A stretch of 64,000 nucleotides of DNA from Acanthoscelides obtectus (lineage: Eukaryota; Arthropoda; Insecta; Coleoptera; Chrysomelidae): positions 42,247,232 to 42,311,231 of the forward strand of contig CAVLJG010000001.1 in the NCBI GenBank assembly GCA_963669975.1. The letters run 5' to 3'. The notes under the pieces were generated by a model. It saw only the letters and a list, made by a program, of their open reading frames with translations, ran no database searches and had not been told where the DNA came from. Positions 30,376 to 41,889 of the stretch are shown here, piece by piece. The translations under genes and the position numbers were made by a program. The number at the start of each line of letters is the position of its first letter. Position 1 is the stretch's first letter.

Positions 30376-31793
30376 TACTAAGTGACATATAAATCAGAAC
30401 ACCCAGTTTAAATGGTTTATTTTAATAAAATTTTGTATAAGTACTTAATGAAGCATAATAGTAAATGATAAAAATTTCGAAATGATTGCACTGCTTTAAA
30501 GCCCTTTGACCTTTAATAATGTGTGGATGCACACTGATGTGCTACGCATTCTCCAACGCGCCTAGGCATGCTTCTGATCAGGTGGTCAATGTCCTCCTGT
30601 GGTATCTCATTCCAGGCAACCACCAACTCCTCTCGAAGTGCTTCTAGAGTCTGACGGAGGACGATGCAAATTGAGCAATCTCCTACCCATCATATCCCAC
30701 ACGTGCTCAATTGGGGATAAGTCGGGAGATCTTGGTGGCCATGGTAACAATGTGACATCATTATGTTGAAAGAAGTCTATTGTGACTCTTGCAACATGTG
30801 GTCGGGTATTGTCTTGTTGGAAAGTTGGATCTGCCAGGGTGTCAAGATAGGGTAAAATATGGGGTTCTAGAACTTCGTGGATATAACGCTGCGCGTTCAT
30901 GTTACCTCTGATGGAGATTAAAGGTGACCTGGAACCATAAGCTAAAGCACCCCAAACTATAACTCCAACAGTGTGATAAACATGTCTTTCAACAAAAAAC
31001 TGTGGATTCCTCCTTTCACCACGTCGCCTTCTAACCCTGGAACGACCATCGTGCATGCCTAAACAAAATCGAGACTCGTCACTAAAGACAATACTGTTCC
31101 ATTCCTGATCCCAGAGTGACCGTTGTCTGCACCACTCAAGGCGATTACGTCGGTGTTCTCGAGTTAAAGGGAGGACCCAGTGTGGCCGGTATGAAAACAA
31201 GCCAAAACTTCTCATTCGTCGGTAAACACTTCGCATGCCAATAGGTCTTCTGTGTTCTGCAAACCATTCTTGCAATGGACCTGGTAGCGGAGAAACGGTC
31301 CCTTAAGGCCAATAATCTTAGGCGGCGATCTTCACGGTCTGTTGTTCTACGGCGGCGTCCAGTGCCCCTTGCTCTTTGCGTACGGCCTTCTCGAAGCCAT
31401 GCCTGACAACACCTAACCACAGTGTCTACACTTCTTTGCACTCTAACTGCAATTGCCCGAAAAGAAAGTCCAGCTTCCCGAAGTCCCACTATACGGCCCC
31501 TATCAAACTCACTAGGTTGACGAAATCGTACAGGTCTCCGTACTCTAGGCATCGTAACCGATCGTAAAGGATGTCAAGAACCAAAATCCGCCAACGTTGA
31601 TTCTTTACTGCGGCTGAAATATTCATTTTTAGAGCGTTAGTGAATTAAAAAAAACAGTATAAAAACCGGAATGTCCAACTGATAAGGCTGAAAATTTTTT
31701 CACTTGTTATATTACAGTAAGATAAATACATTCACCAACTTTTATTAAAATAAAACCATTTAAACTGGGTGTTCGGATTTATGTCACTTAGTA
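30376..31793 (-). mobile_element. Tc1-like element 1 (copy 1)
   Basis: The ends TACTAAGTGACAT and ATGTCACTTAGTA are flanked by the target TA. TIRs extend through GAACACCCAGTTTAAATGG for about 55 bp. It encodes a broken transposase on the minus strand. The allele in copy 2 (56576-57997) is intact. The right TIR here has lost an AT dinucleotide relative to copy 2. Confidence 0.92.
30513..31552 (-). pseudogene. Tc1-like DD34E transposase, frameshifted
   Basis: Starts MPRVRRPVRFRQ at 31552. Helix-turn-helix and GRRRR AT-hook-like stretch, then VFSDESRF, TFQQDNTRPH and PDLSPIEHVWD give the DD34E triad. Two indels relative to the intact allele break it: -2 near 31268 and +1 near 30655. Ends at the stop at 30513. 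Confidence 0.9.
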
Positions 31794-32688
31794 TATTTAC
31801 ACACTAGCAGCTACCGAGTCAACAAGTTGAATGTTATCGTTTTTTTGACATTGTATATGTTTTTTACGTAATAACCGTGCCGACTTGGGACGGCAACGAT
31901 ACACATTGTATCGAAATCATCGACGCTTTGGCACCGTCGGTGTATGACCATATTTCGATGCATCAAAATCGAAGTGATCAAAAACATAGTATCTTAAGTG
32001 TACTGCTATTTCTAGATGAGGAATGGTATCTCCAACATATGCAGAATCTTCACATTCCCGACATGACAAAAATCTGTTTAGTATTAGCTCAGTGACCTCA
32101 ATATTAACAATAGTAGGCTGTAGTCTCTGATCTATAGATCTTTACACGGTTTTTGGCAGGTCACAGTAGAACTACAGTAGCTACTTTTACGCATGCATCT
32201 TTCTCACACATATACATATGTATAATCCGCCTGAATATGCGAACATTGGTGTTCGCTCAAAGCCATACGTTCCTTAGTTGTTTTACCGCTTTGAAAAATT
32301 TCTTGTCAACGTATAAGTTGCAGATTCATGCTTGTCCCTGTCAGTATGACAACTTTCTTATGGATGTGTGATTTGTTTTAACTTGCTTGATCCTCGATAT
32401 GAAATATAATAGTGACCGAAGATACAAGTACAATATAAACAGCTTGCAAAAGAACCATTCCAGAATGTTAGAGAAAACAACTGACCTCTACCACCCAATT
32501 CATGCGTGTGCGGGTGTGTATGTCTGTGCAAAAGCGAGAAGCAGTTACGTTACGGATCAGCTTGCGCAGTGTGAAATTTACCTTGGGAAATTTCAACTTT
32601 GCACATGATATCATTAACCAATCTGTTTACTTATTTCATATGGCGTTCTGACGTAACCGCCAAAAACGGTGAAAAGTTCTATATTTAA
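31794..32688. other. Spacer without recognised genes
   Basis: AT-rich. Short + strand frames around 31877-32095 and 32153-32608 show no domain and are not conserved with copy 2. Copy 2 has about 40 extra bases just right of the Tc1 element. Confidence 0.5.
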
Positions 32689-33056
32689 CCATAGATTACG
32701 GGACTATCGTAAAATTTAGGACGGTAAAAAAACTTACATTTTACAAAAAAATCTTTAGAAAAACTCTTGAAAAATAGATGAAACATATTTCTAAGAGCTA
32801 AACAATAAAATGCAAAAACAAAATATCAATAAAAGTTTAAATATATTTTATTTGACACTACATTCCTTGCATATATTTCCACCCTTCGGGCCCTACACAA
32901 AATGGATGAGATTTCTTGAAGTAGTTCTGCTGGGGTGCGCTGATGTCCATTTCTGACCATTCTTTCCTTTCAAACTCAAAATAATGGGTTTAACTAGAAA
33001 GTGATTTGTTATACTCGTACAAGGTTCAACTTGAGGCTGATGTATGCATCGTCGGA
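32689..33056 (-). mobile_element. piggyBac-like element, left part, cut by the gap (copy 1)
   Basis: Begins right after TTAA (32685-32688) with CCATAGATTACGGGACTATC. The minus strand near 32890-32990 encodes NGQKWTSAHPSRTTSRNLIH, the conserved piggyBac block of the type GxxW..PP..R..N. It carries about 75 bp (32728-32803) that copy 2 lacks. Ends at the N run. Confidence 0.55.
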
Positions 33057-33556
33057 NNNNNNNNNNNNNNNNNNNNNNNNNNNNNNNNNNNNNNNNNNNN
33101 NNNNNNNNNNNNNNNNNNNNNNNNNNNNNNNNNNNNNNNNNNNNNNNNNNNNNNNNNNNNNNNNNNNNNNNNNNNNNNNNNNNNNNNNNNNNNNNNNNNN
33201 NNNNNNNNNNNNNNNNNNNNNNNNNNNNNNNNNNNNNNNNNNNNNNNNNNNNNNNNNNNNNNNNNNNNNNNNNNNNNNNNNNNNNNNNNNNNNNNNNNNN
33301 NNNNNNNNNNNNNNNNNNNNNNNNNNNNNNNNNNNNNNNNNNNNNNNNNNNNNNNNNNNNNNNNNNNNNNNNNNNNNNNNNNNNNNNNNNNNNNNNNNNN
33401 NNNNNNNNNNNNNNNNNNNNNNNNNNNNNNNNNNNNNNNNNNNNNNNNNNNNNNNNNNNNNNNNNNNNNNNNNNNNNNNNNNNNNNNNNNNNNNNNNNNN
33501 NNNNNNNNNNNNNNNNNNNNNNNNNNNNNNNNNNNNNNNNNNNNNNNNNNNNNNNN
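33057..33556. other. Assembly gap, 500 N
   Basis: Exactly 500 N, a conventional unknown-length scaffold gap. The sequences on both sides belong to the two overlapping copies. Reading frames drawn through it are meaningless. Confidence 0.99.
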
Positions 33557-33821
33557 TTTGAAATGTTCCTATTGAAAACCTCAAAGTTTGATCGGACTCA
33601 TGTCTCCCGACTTTGAGGTAAAAGTTTGTGGTACTGGTCTACCGATACTGAACCACTGAACGATTAACTGCGTTGAAGCCTTGAGGTGGGTACTGACCGA
33701 CGCTACGAGGTGTAATGTAACATTCCACCGAATATGTTCGCATCGCGTATGTACGCATTGTGTTCGAAATCGGTGTAACATGCTCGTTTGAAATATGTGC
33801 TCCATATTCGCACCAGCCAAG

Positions 33822-35735
33822 ATGTCTGACGAGGAGATTGTGTTGGGATCTTTGATTTTGCTAAACTATTGTTTAATCCAAATTAAGAAGAAGAAAAAAC
33901 GTTATTGGACGTCAGACTTATTCAAAAACAGACACGTATCGGGTGGTTTGTCATTGATAGCAATATTAAAAAACCAAATGATTAGTGGACAGTATAAAAA
34001 CATTGTTCGCATGTCTCCGATCGATTTTGAAGAACTCGTGAGTTTAATTGGACCAAAAGTACATAAAAAGGATACAAATTATAGAAAAGCAATCAGTGTC
34101 ATGGAAAGATTGGCACTAACACTACGTTTTTTATGTGACAGGAGATTCCTATACTAGTATGCAATCGCTTATCAAGATTCAACGCTACTGATAGGATTTA
34201 TAGTTGAAAGAGGTCATCGAAGCTTTGATTGGAGTATTACAAGATTACGCAAAGGTACGTACTGTTTTTGATTAATTGAGAAAAAAGTATTCATTACATA
34301 TCAAATTAGATCAGCAAATTCTGATGGAAATTGTTCACTCGAAGTTGGAGACCCACAGTCAATTTGATCAGGCGTAATGTGAAGCAGGTGCTTCAGGGCT
34401 TTGCGCTGTGCATCGATGGAGCCTTGAAGTTTGTTGGTCGTGTAGAGTATCCTTGTGAAGAATTATAGTTATAATCGCCAACATACTCATACTCTCCGCG
34501 ATCAGCACTAAACAATATATTGATATGTAATGCTGACATATGTACTTGTTGTCTTTGAATAAGATCTTAATTATCTGCCAAAAAAATACCATACGCTTCA
34601 CATTCGTCAAGTTTTTGTGAAGTTGACTCCGTTTTCTCGGTTCTCTTTTTTAAAATATTTATTTAAAGTAGATGTCATTATCTCTTCCGGGTTGGGGGCT
34701 ACTGCTTTCTTCCTTTTTGGAGGCAGAGGCAATCAATGTTGCTTTGGTTTGGCATAGGAGGGCACTCCAAGTGTTGCTTTGTTCTGAAGGAGCAGCGCGT
34801 AGCTGGAAAATAAACGTACATAATTATTTCAGATGCCAGAAAACACCGGAGCAATGGATGGCTGTAGCAAATGAGTATGATACTTTGTGGAATTTTCCAC
34901 ACTGCCTAGGAGCAATCGATGGAAAACATATTATACTGCAGGCACCGATCAACAGCGGAAATGAATTTTATAATTCAAGGTTTCCTCAGCATTGTATTAT
35001 TGGATAGTTTTTGATGCAAAATATAACTTTTTGTACGTATGCATTCATGAAGTCAAGGAGAATATCCGATGGAGGGGTCTTCAACAACTGTGAATTAACG
35101 AAAAAATACAAAAATAATGCACTGAAAATTCCTGAGCCCACTGATGGCCTTGCCATCAAGAAACGGAAGAAGTTCCATATTACTTGTGTTGAGATGAAGC
35201 TTTTGCTCTATCCGAAAATATGATGAAAGTATATTCAGGATATCATGAACGTGGTTCTAAAGAAAGAATATACAACTACCGACTTTGCAGAGCTCATAGA
35301 GTGGTGGAAAATGCGTTCGGCTTATTATCTGCAGTTTTAAGAGTTTTGCGGAAACCAATGCTGTTAGAACCAAAAACCCGCAACAATCTGTTGAAACAGC
35401 AATACACTACTTCACAATTTTTTAAGAAAAGGTAATAACGCTCATGTATGTACCCCTGCGGGTAGCTTGGACGAAGAAACTAATGGGATAGTCAGATAGG
35501 AAACTGGAGAGAAAGTAACAATGATATGGCGAGTATGTTACCCTTGGAAATAAGACCGCGAAGGCTTCAAGAACTGCTCATAATATTCGTAATGAAGTTG
35601 CTGAATATTGCATCCAAGAGGGTCTGTCAGCTGGCAAGAAAATTATGCTAAAATAAAACTTACCGTATCTGTTGTGGCAACAGGTGTATTTCTATCCAGT
35701 AGAAACATCATAGTTTTGTATGCAAACCAAGTACT
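33822..35735 (+). pseudogene. Transposase of element A, copy 2 allele, decayed
   Basis: Same two-exon plan as in copy 1 with extra indels (for example an added T near 34133 and losses near 34975 and 35230). The TAG of copy 1 at 2510 is a TCG here (CAATCG), so that stop is allele-specific or an error. GAIDGKH near 34910 and VVENAFG near 35303 remain. Not translatable as one protein. Confidence 0.8.
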
Positions 35736-36160
35736 ATGATATACTTCTTCAGCACCTGAAAATAAAGTATTTTTGGATATAAAACATACCTATATTTATT
35801 TTATTTATGTTGTTCTTAAACTAATCTACTGCCCTCGTTTTGTCTTTGATCTGACACGTGGCAGCATAACTTGACATACAACTTAACTTTAAAATGTGGC
35901 TGAGTATTTTGGGGGCTAAAGCTACCCTTTCCTGTACCTCTTGATCTTTTTATTTCACTTTTTCCCTCCTCAATGACGCCAGTAAGCTTGTCATTTTCGT
36001 TTTTACACGTATTTCTTTCGCTCTCCATTAACAAAGCCAATCTATCCCAGGTGTCTTCTTTTTTAATTTGTTGTAGTGCTCTGGATGAGCTGGATTCCAC
36101 AATACCGATTCTTCTCTATATTTTTCGATGAAATGCAGAGTTCTTCTTGTTCCACCCCAT
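34301..36160 (-). pseudogene. MADF/BESS-like gene of element A, copy 2 allele
   Basis: The MADF start is at 36160 (MGW instead of MEW). The core is split by indels near 36055-36120 and 36000. The last exon, ending at 34301, has further indels. Adds no intact function. Confidence 0.65.
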
Positions 36161-36498
36161 ATTCCTAATAATAAACGAACAAATAACGAAATGAACAACG
36201 TGTGCGCGTGCGCTTCATCTAGTGCGCTCGTCACGACTTGTTGCAGCGTACTGACCGAACCGCGTAACACTCAAAGGATTCGCCGAAAAACCGACAGCCG
36301 GGTGGAGCAACTCAAAGCGAGCAACGAGCGGCTCGTTGCTCGCTGGTTTTCCCGTAATGCTGGCAGTACACGCTCGTCGAAGCCATCCGAATGCGAGACT
36401 CCCCGATGCGAGGCGCCCCGAGGCACGAGGCCCGAGGACACCGTGTATACTCTCGCAGTAAACATCGAACCGGCTCCTGGTCTAGATTCGTGCGAGTG

Positions 36499-38576
36499 AT
36501 GGCCAAGATCGTGGAAATTTGTGTAGCTGTAGCCTATGCTGCTTATTGTTACTATAAATATTTGCATATTATATCAACTTCAAAAATCAAGAAGCCTTGG
36601 AAGAAAAGAAGATGGTGGGTGAAATCAATCAATCGAAATAGAACGAGTAGGTATATACTGACATTATTACGTAATTTGATTAGATTTTATAAAGTGTTTT
36701 GTGTTTGATTTGATTTTTTATTTTCGTATAGGGAACACATGGACAGACAGTTGAGCGAATTGTTAATGGAACCTGGTGGTGAATTTGAAAATTTTACTCG
36801 AATGCCTCTAGCTGATTTGAGTATCTTTTAATATAGTCTCACCAATTGATTTCCAAAAAAGATACTTCAATGAGACAGGCAATAACTCCAAAAATACGGC
36901 TAGCAATTACTTTGAGATATTTAGCCACAGGCGACAGTTCAAGAGCCTACATTATTTATTTAAAGTTTCAAGTGAAATAATATCGCGGATTGTTCCGGAG
37001 GTCTGTGCAGCACTGATGAGGCTTTGAAAGATGAAATTAAGGTAAATAGATTCATTTGCATTTATAGAGCTACAGTTTTATTATAAAATGTTTACATCTA
37101 CATGTTGAAATGAGTAGTTTTCGAGTTGGTGTCTGTTTTTCCTCCAAGGTCATATACAGTGCTTGGCTGATAGGATCAGATTCCTGTATGTGTTCTTCCA
37201 TTTGGTCCTGGGCATGCTCGTTGATACCCTGTGATGAGGCATAGGAACAGTTATTGCTGTTTGCAGATGTAGGTCGAGAATACGATAAGGAAATTAGCGA
37301 TGAGTTCGAAGGTGGTCCATTGGAACAGGATGGCCTGGCGACGGAACCATGAGATGGATGCATTGCCCTGAGGACCATTTCGTTAATATCATGCATCAAG
37401 TATTCTCTTTGAAATTCCGGAATTTTTCGTAGTTTTTTCGCCAACATTCTACCGTATAAATCGCACTCGTCCTCTTTTTCATCATTTCTGGACACAACAT
37501 TCTTCACCCATGAGAAGGCTTCCTTCATTTCACTTTCTGCTTGAAGCAATTCCGTAGGAACTTGGCGACGACGATATCTTTGCTGAGAGATTGGTAAGGG
37601 TGTTGGTCGGTGAGGTTTGGCTACAAGTGCTGCTTGCTGAGACTTAGCTGAGGGTACAACATTCACTACTTCATTGATTTCTGATTCTGATTCTTGAGAT
37701 GTGGGCTCGAGGGTTTCGTTATCAAGAGAAATCTGAAAAATAAATACATTTTATTACATATTAACAATATTAACAATAAATGTAATTTCTTATCTTTTTG
37801 CAGATGCCGTCAACTACAGATGAGTGGATAGAAATTGAAAAAGGATTTAGAGATAATTTTCCCCACGCCATTGGAGCAATCGACGGAAACATGTTGTAAT
37901 CAAATGTCCTGATCACACTGGATCAGAATATTACAATTACAAAAGAACCTTTAGTATTGTTCTTCTAGCTGTAGTAGACAGTAAATATCGATTTATATTT
38001 TGTGACATTGGAAGCCAAGGAAGAATCAGTGATGGCGGCATACTTAGAAATAGTGTGTTATGGAAAAATATTTGTGAAAATAAGATGAATTTTCCTCCAC
38101 CTTGCCCCTTACCCGGATTAAACGTCGATTTACCATATGTTTTCTTGGGAGATGGTGCTTTTGCATTAAGCGAGAACTTAATGAAGCCATATCCTGGCGA
38201 TCATAAATTGAATACTCCCAAACGTATTTTCAATGAAACATTGTCAAGGTCTCGTGTATTGTCTGAAAATACTTTTGGAATATTAACTTCCAGATTCCGA
38301 TTTTTCAAAAAGCCAATCGAATTGATGCCCGAAAAAGTGACGCAGTTAACAATGACATGTGTACTTCTACACAATTTTCTTATGAAAAGTTCTAGTTCAA
38401 AAAACATTTATAACCCGTCGGGCACTCTTGATAAATATGATAACGGCGTTTTTATTGAAGGGGCTTGGAGGCAACAAGTACCTCAAAACTGTGCTATTCG
38501 ATGTGTACCACATATTGCTCGTCGATCACCGATTAGTGCGACTAAGATTAGAGATAATTTCACTGAATATTTGTGA
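36499..38576 (+). pseudogene. Transposase of element B, copy 2 allele, frameshifted
   Basis: Same three-exon plan as copy 1 (36499 start). It has six extra bases in exon 1 (adds AY), a lost G at the exon 1 donor (GAGTAGG in place of GAGGTAGG), losses in exon 2 near 36816 and 36830, and a lost A in GAIDGK(H) near 37888. The catalytic regions downstream (FLGDGAF, SENTFG) are unchanged. The stop comes early (38574) through another missing T. Many of these are homopolymer indels near the contig end, so true status is uncertain. Confidence 0.8.
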
Positions 38577-38973
38577 ATTTAAGAAACAAATAAAATATTG
38601 TATGACAAGTAATAAGTAATAGTTATTTTATTGAATGTACCTACCGTGTCTTGACTGTTTATGGTAGGGTGGCAGTCATATATTTGACCAAGAAAAGTTT
38701 CCATAAAGCTGTATGCAAACCATATAGGCTTGTATATATAATCGCCCCCAGCACCGCTCCTAATGGACGCCTTGTTCCTTCTTAAGTGACCCCGGAAAGT
38801 GGCCATTAAAGAATCTTTTTTCTTCTTTAATTCTGCCACAGATTTGCCTGTAGATTCAGAGATTCGATTCCAGGCGTCAGCTAATTTCTCTTTTCTTTTA
38901 TGATTTTCGTCAGAGGGATCCCACAAACAAGGTTCGCTCTGAAAAAATTCCTAAAATCATTTGTCCACTCCAT
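37070..38973 (-). pseudogene. MADF/BESS-like gene of element B, copy 2 allele
   Basis: Carries the same 5' loss after MEWTND as copy 1. The linker is in better frame than in copy 1 (FMETFLGQIYDCHPTINSQDT then donor GTAGGT). One missing A in CCAAGG near 37146 changes the C-terminus. The BESS-like segment is intact. Confidence 0.75.
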
Positions 38974-39109
38974 TTTAAAAATAAACAATGTCAACCAATA
39001 TAGCCGCAAACGAAAACTAATCACGCCACAAATTCCACTGTACAACAAGAGACCAGCGTGTGCCGAGGTCGCCCGAATATACCATGTCCACGCTCGCGAG
39101 ACCTCCCAC

Positions 39110-39112
39110 TTA
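39110..39112. other. Empty target site (TTA) of element C
   Basis: The flanks CCTCCCAC and CGCTCTCGG are joined by one TTA. In copy 1 the same flanks enclose the 2601-bp element C with TTA duplicated. This is the unoccupied allele. Confidence 0.97.
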
Positions 39113-39313
39113 CGCTCTCGGTTCCGTTGACTCGCACTGGGAGACCGCTTCTACACCGAGCGCTCCGAGGGCAAGGCGAGAGGGTCTAGGGCGAGGCGGG
39201 AATAGTAAGTACACTCTCGCGCTCGTCTCATCTCGGATAGCCTCGGCGAGCGTGTACTGCCGGCATAACACTACGTACTGACTGCATGAATGTTCGGTGT
39301 GTAACATGTTACA

Positions 39314-39316
39314 TTA
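39314..39316. other. Empty target site (TTA) of element D
   Basis: One TTA between AACATGTTACA and CGCCTCGTATCG, inside the right TIR of element A. In copy 1 element D sits here with TTA on both sides. Confidence 0.97.
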
Positions 39317-39476
39317 CGCCTCGTATCGTTGGTCAGTACCCACCTTTGAGCGTTGTTTCTGTATCACTGTATCACTGGTTGCATAGCATAGCATATATAT
39401 TTTTGTTTTGATGTCGGTCGCACCGGCCGCTTTGATTTAAATCATTTAATTTTTCACTTTTTTAAACTTTTTAATT

Positions 39477-40852
39477 ATGTTCAAGTTCAATTTCTCAGCA
39501 GATAATACGGCAGAAGCAGAAGAACAACCCAAAGGTAATTTGTTATGCAAATTCCTTATTTCGATAACCTCACTTTCTTCTCTACAGTTATTCAAACTGA
39601 AGAAACATGGGAAAAAAGCAAACAAATACAATTTAAGGACAGTAGCATTTTACAAGACATTTTAAAAAATGCCTCAACTATCAATTTACCAAACTACCCT
39701 GATTGCAAATACATAGACCCATCAGAAATTGTGGACATACTTCAGGACAGTGAAAATGAGACCCCAGTGCTAAAAGCAGAGCAAAATCATTTAGATTTGA
39801 TACCCGCTGTATACGAGGGAGGTTTAAAAATTTGGGAATGCACATATGATCTACTAAGTTATTTAAGTTCAGAAAAAATACAACTTGAAGGTCTAAAGGT
39901 ACTTGATCTAGGTTGTGGCTCAGGTATTCTAGGGATCTATAGTTTGTCACTTGGGGCCACATGTTACTTTCAAGACTATGTAAGTGTAGTTTGAACAATC
40001 TTCTTCATATGCCCCTTTTCTGGATGTTGCACAAAATATCTAAAAATAGCCTAGTAAAATACAGGATCGGATTATTTTGCCTTACATAACATGTATAATT
40101 ATATAATTAGTTTATTTTTCAAATATTATATATTCCAGAATGAAGATGTTTTACAATATTTTACAATACCCAATGTTCTAGTGAACAACAAAGGATTATT
40201 AGAAAGAAGCAAATTTTATTCTGGTGATTGGGAATCGTTTGCAAACTTAATTGGTGATAGCTTGACAGAAGATGAAAAGTTTGACTATATTTTCACCTCG
40301 GAAACTCTGTACAATGTACAGTCATATCCAAAAATACATAAAGTATTTAAGTTACTTTTGAAAAAAAGTGGCAAGATGTATCCTTTAGTAAGGCATATGA
40401 TGATAAACTTTTTAAAAATTCTTGCATATCTGAGCTTGGATGCAGGAGCTGATTTGAGATGATGCACTGTGTGTTAAGCCCCAAAACTGAGTTCCAGAAG
40501 CCCAATAGAAGAAAAAAATTGAGTGAATCGTGATGATTTTGTCTCCCCTCCATTTCCACAATTATTACCATATGAGGTTACTCTGCATCACATAAGGAGT
40601 CAATTTGATCAATGAGACCTACAGTCACCCTAGATAGCTTACTTTCTACCCCAAAATTGCTGAATTTTCAAATTATATTTTCTTTAATGTCACAACAGAT
40701 ATCTTGCAGCAAAGAGTTTCTACTTTGGTGTAGGAGGTGGCATTCCATATTTTAAAGAATATTTAGATAAGAACAAAGTTTTCAAATACCTCACAGTTTC
40801 AGAACATTCAAGTGGAGTTAAAAGAGCTATACTAGAAATAAAATTCATCTAA
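39477..40852 (+). CDS. METTL18: METTL18 homologue, copy 2 allele (280 aa)
   Basis: Exons 39477-39534, 39588-39979, 40139-40377 and 40699-40852. Same protein as the copy at 13299 except Gln for Leu at residue 72; the SAM-binding motif, VYEGGLKIWECT and YFGVGGG are unchanged. Protein-histidine methyltransferase by family. The U12-type last intron is kept (40378-40698, one substitution and a 3-bp insertion). Intact. Confidence 0.93.
40378..40698 (+). other. U12-type intron in METTL18, copy 2 allele
   Basis: Begins GTATCCTTTA. The branch-like TTCTTTAAT is 11 nt from the final AG; the end reads GTCACAACAG instead of GTCATAACAG. Signals are conserved in both alleles. Confidence 0.85.
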
Positions 40853-41889
40853 TATAGTATGCAGTTTTATTGCACTAATGGTTTATCATCTATTTGGAAG
40901 ACATTGATTATCAAGTTCTTAATATTAATAAGGTAAAATGTAATGCAGCAAATACTGTACAGATGTAAAGATAGCAAAAACAAATATATAAGTATAAAAG
41001 ATGAAATTTTGGATCAAATCAGGTATAATAATAATGTTTATTGAAAAAAAAAATACAATTTATGAACAAAAGAAACACGCATATTCTGCAATAAATATAC
41101 ACGACACCACAAAAAGCAAATGCTTGTGCATGGGGAAATATACTTATTGAGGTCATACACTGTCAACTTATCATTGCCCTTCTAGTACATGTTTACCTAT
41201 ATGACATTGAATATCTATAGAAGAAGCTATTAAAATATACAAGGCATTCAACATTTTTTAATAGTAAAAGCCTACATCTGAAAAACAGAAATATGAAAGA
41301 ATTACCTAACCAACAGTTTACTGATTTATTAAAACATAGGTATATACTTTTTAAGTGATACTAAAGACAAAGAAAAGAGTAATGAACTTTATCGACAAAA
41401 AAACAATAAATGAGTCAAACGTATTTTATATAATAAAATTGGTAATAAACTTTTAAATTTCAACATGACCCTTTAAATGTAAATGAAAAATTTTACGTAT
41501 TTTCTATGATTTTGTGAACTTGTTGTTTCAAGTAAGAACAATATATTTAAGTTCCAAATACCTAGGTGAGATTTAGTATTTTAAACAATCCAATTCTAAT
41601 ATGATTATTATGCTTTTGCCATCTTTCAATATCTTAACAAATCTACACCCGTCTCTAACAAACACTGATATCCCTCGCACAATACATTGCCTAAAATTAC
41701 CTACAAAAATTGCCTAAATTTGTTCTTATAATAATGGAATTACTTAATGAACTGATGCTAAGGTTCTGGATCTTTTGAGTCAGAGTTAGAAAATCAACTT
41801 TTTGCAATATATGAAAAAGAGCAGAAATTTGAACTGGAGATTGTTGCTATTTACAAAAAAATTAAAATAGGTGCCGGAAAAGACCAGAG
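40853..41889. other. Intergenic space between METTL18 and PNPO, copy 2
   Basis: Counterpart of 14672-15708 with a few SNPs. Holds only 3' UTR sequence and AT-rich DNA. Confidence 0.6.

Larger units (their letters stand above)
1896..33056. repeat. Copy 1 of the duplicated locus (contig 1 end)
   Basis: The whole segment recurs at 33557-59230 in the same orientation and gene order. The coordinate offset moves only from 26,178 (METTL18 start) to 26,200 (Tc1 left end) over 17 kb, so the copies are near-identical apart from small indels, SNPs and two large insertions, elements C and D, found only here. The segment stops at the N run. Most likely this is the right end of a contig overlapping the left end of the next contig (allelic haplotigs); a true tandem duplication is the alternative. 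Confidence 0.9.
36358..39265 (+). mobile_element. Harbinger element B, copy 2 allele (2908 bp)
   Basis: Same TIRs; TAA at 36355-36357 and 39266-39268. No nested C. Shows the native length of B. Confidence 0.93.
33684..39345 (+). mobile_element. Harbinger element A, copy 2 allele, hosting B only
   Basis: The same TIRs and TTG duplication (33681-33683 and 39346-39348) as in copy 1. The right TIR is uninterrupted here, showing the pre-insertion state of D's target. Length 5662 bp including element B. Confidence 0.92.

Noticed and set aside
31376..31567. 63-codon plus-strand frames within the Tc1 elements (also 57579-57770 and 61683-61976)
   Set aside because: Antisense shadows of the transposase N-terminus.
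33001..33616. Long reading frames (186-191 codons) across the gap on both strands
   Set aside because: They consist almost entirely of N.
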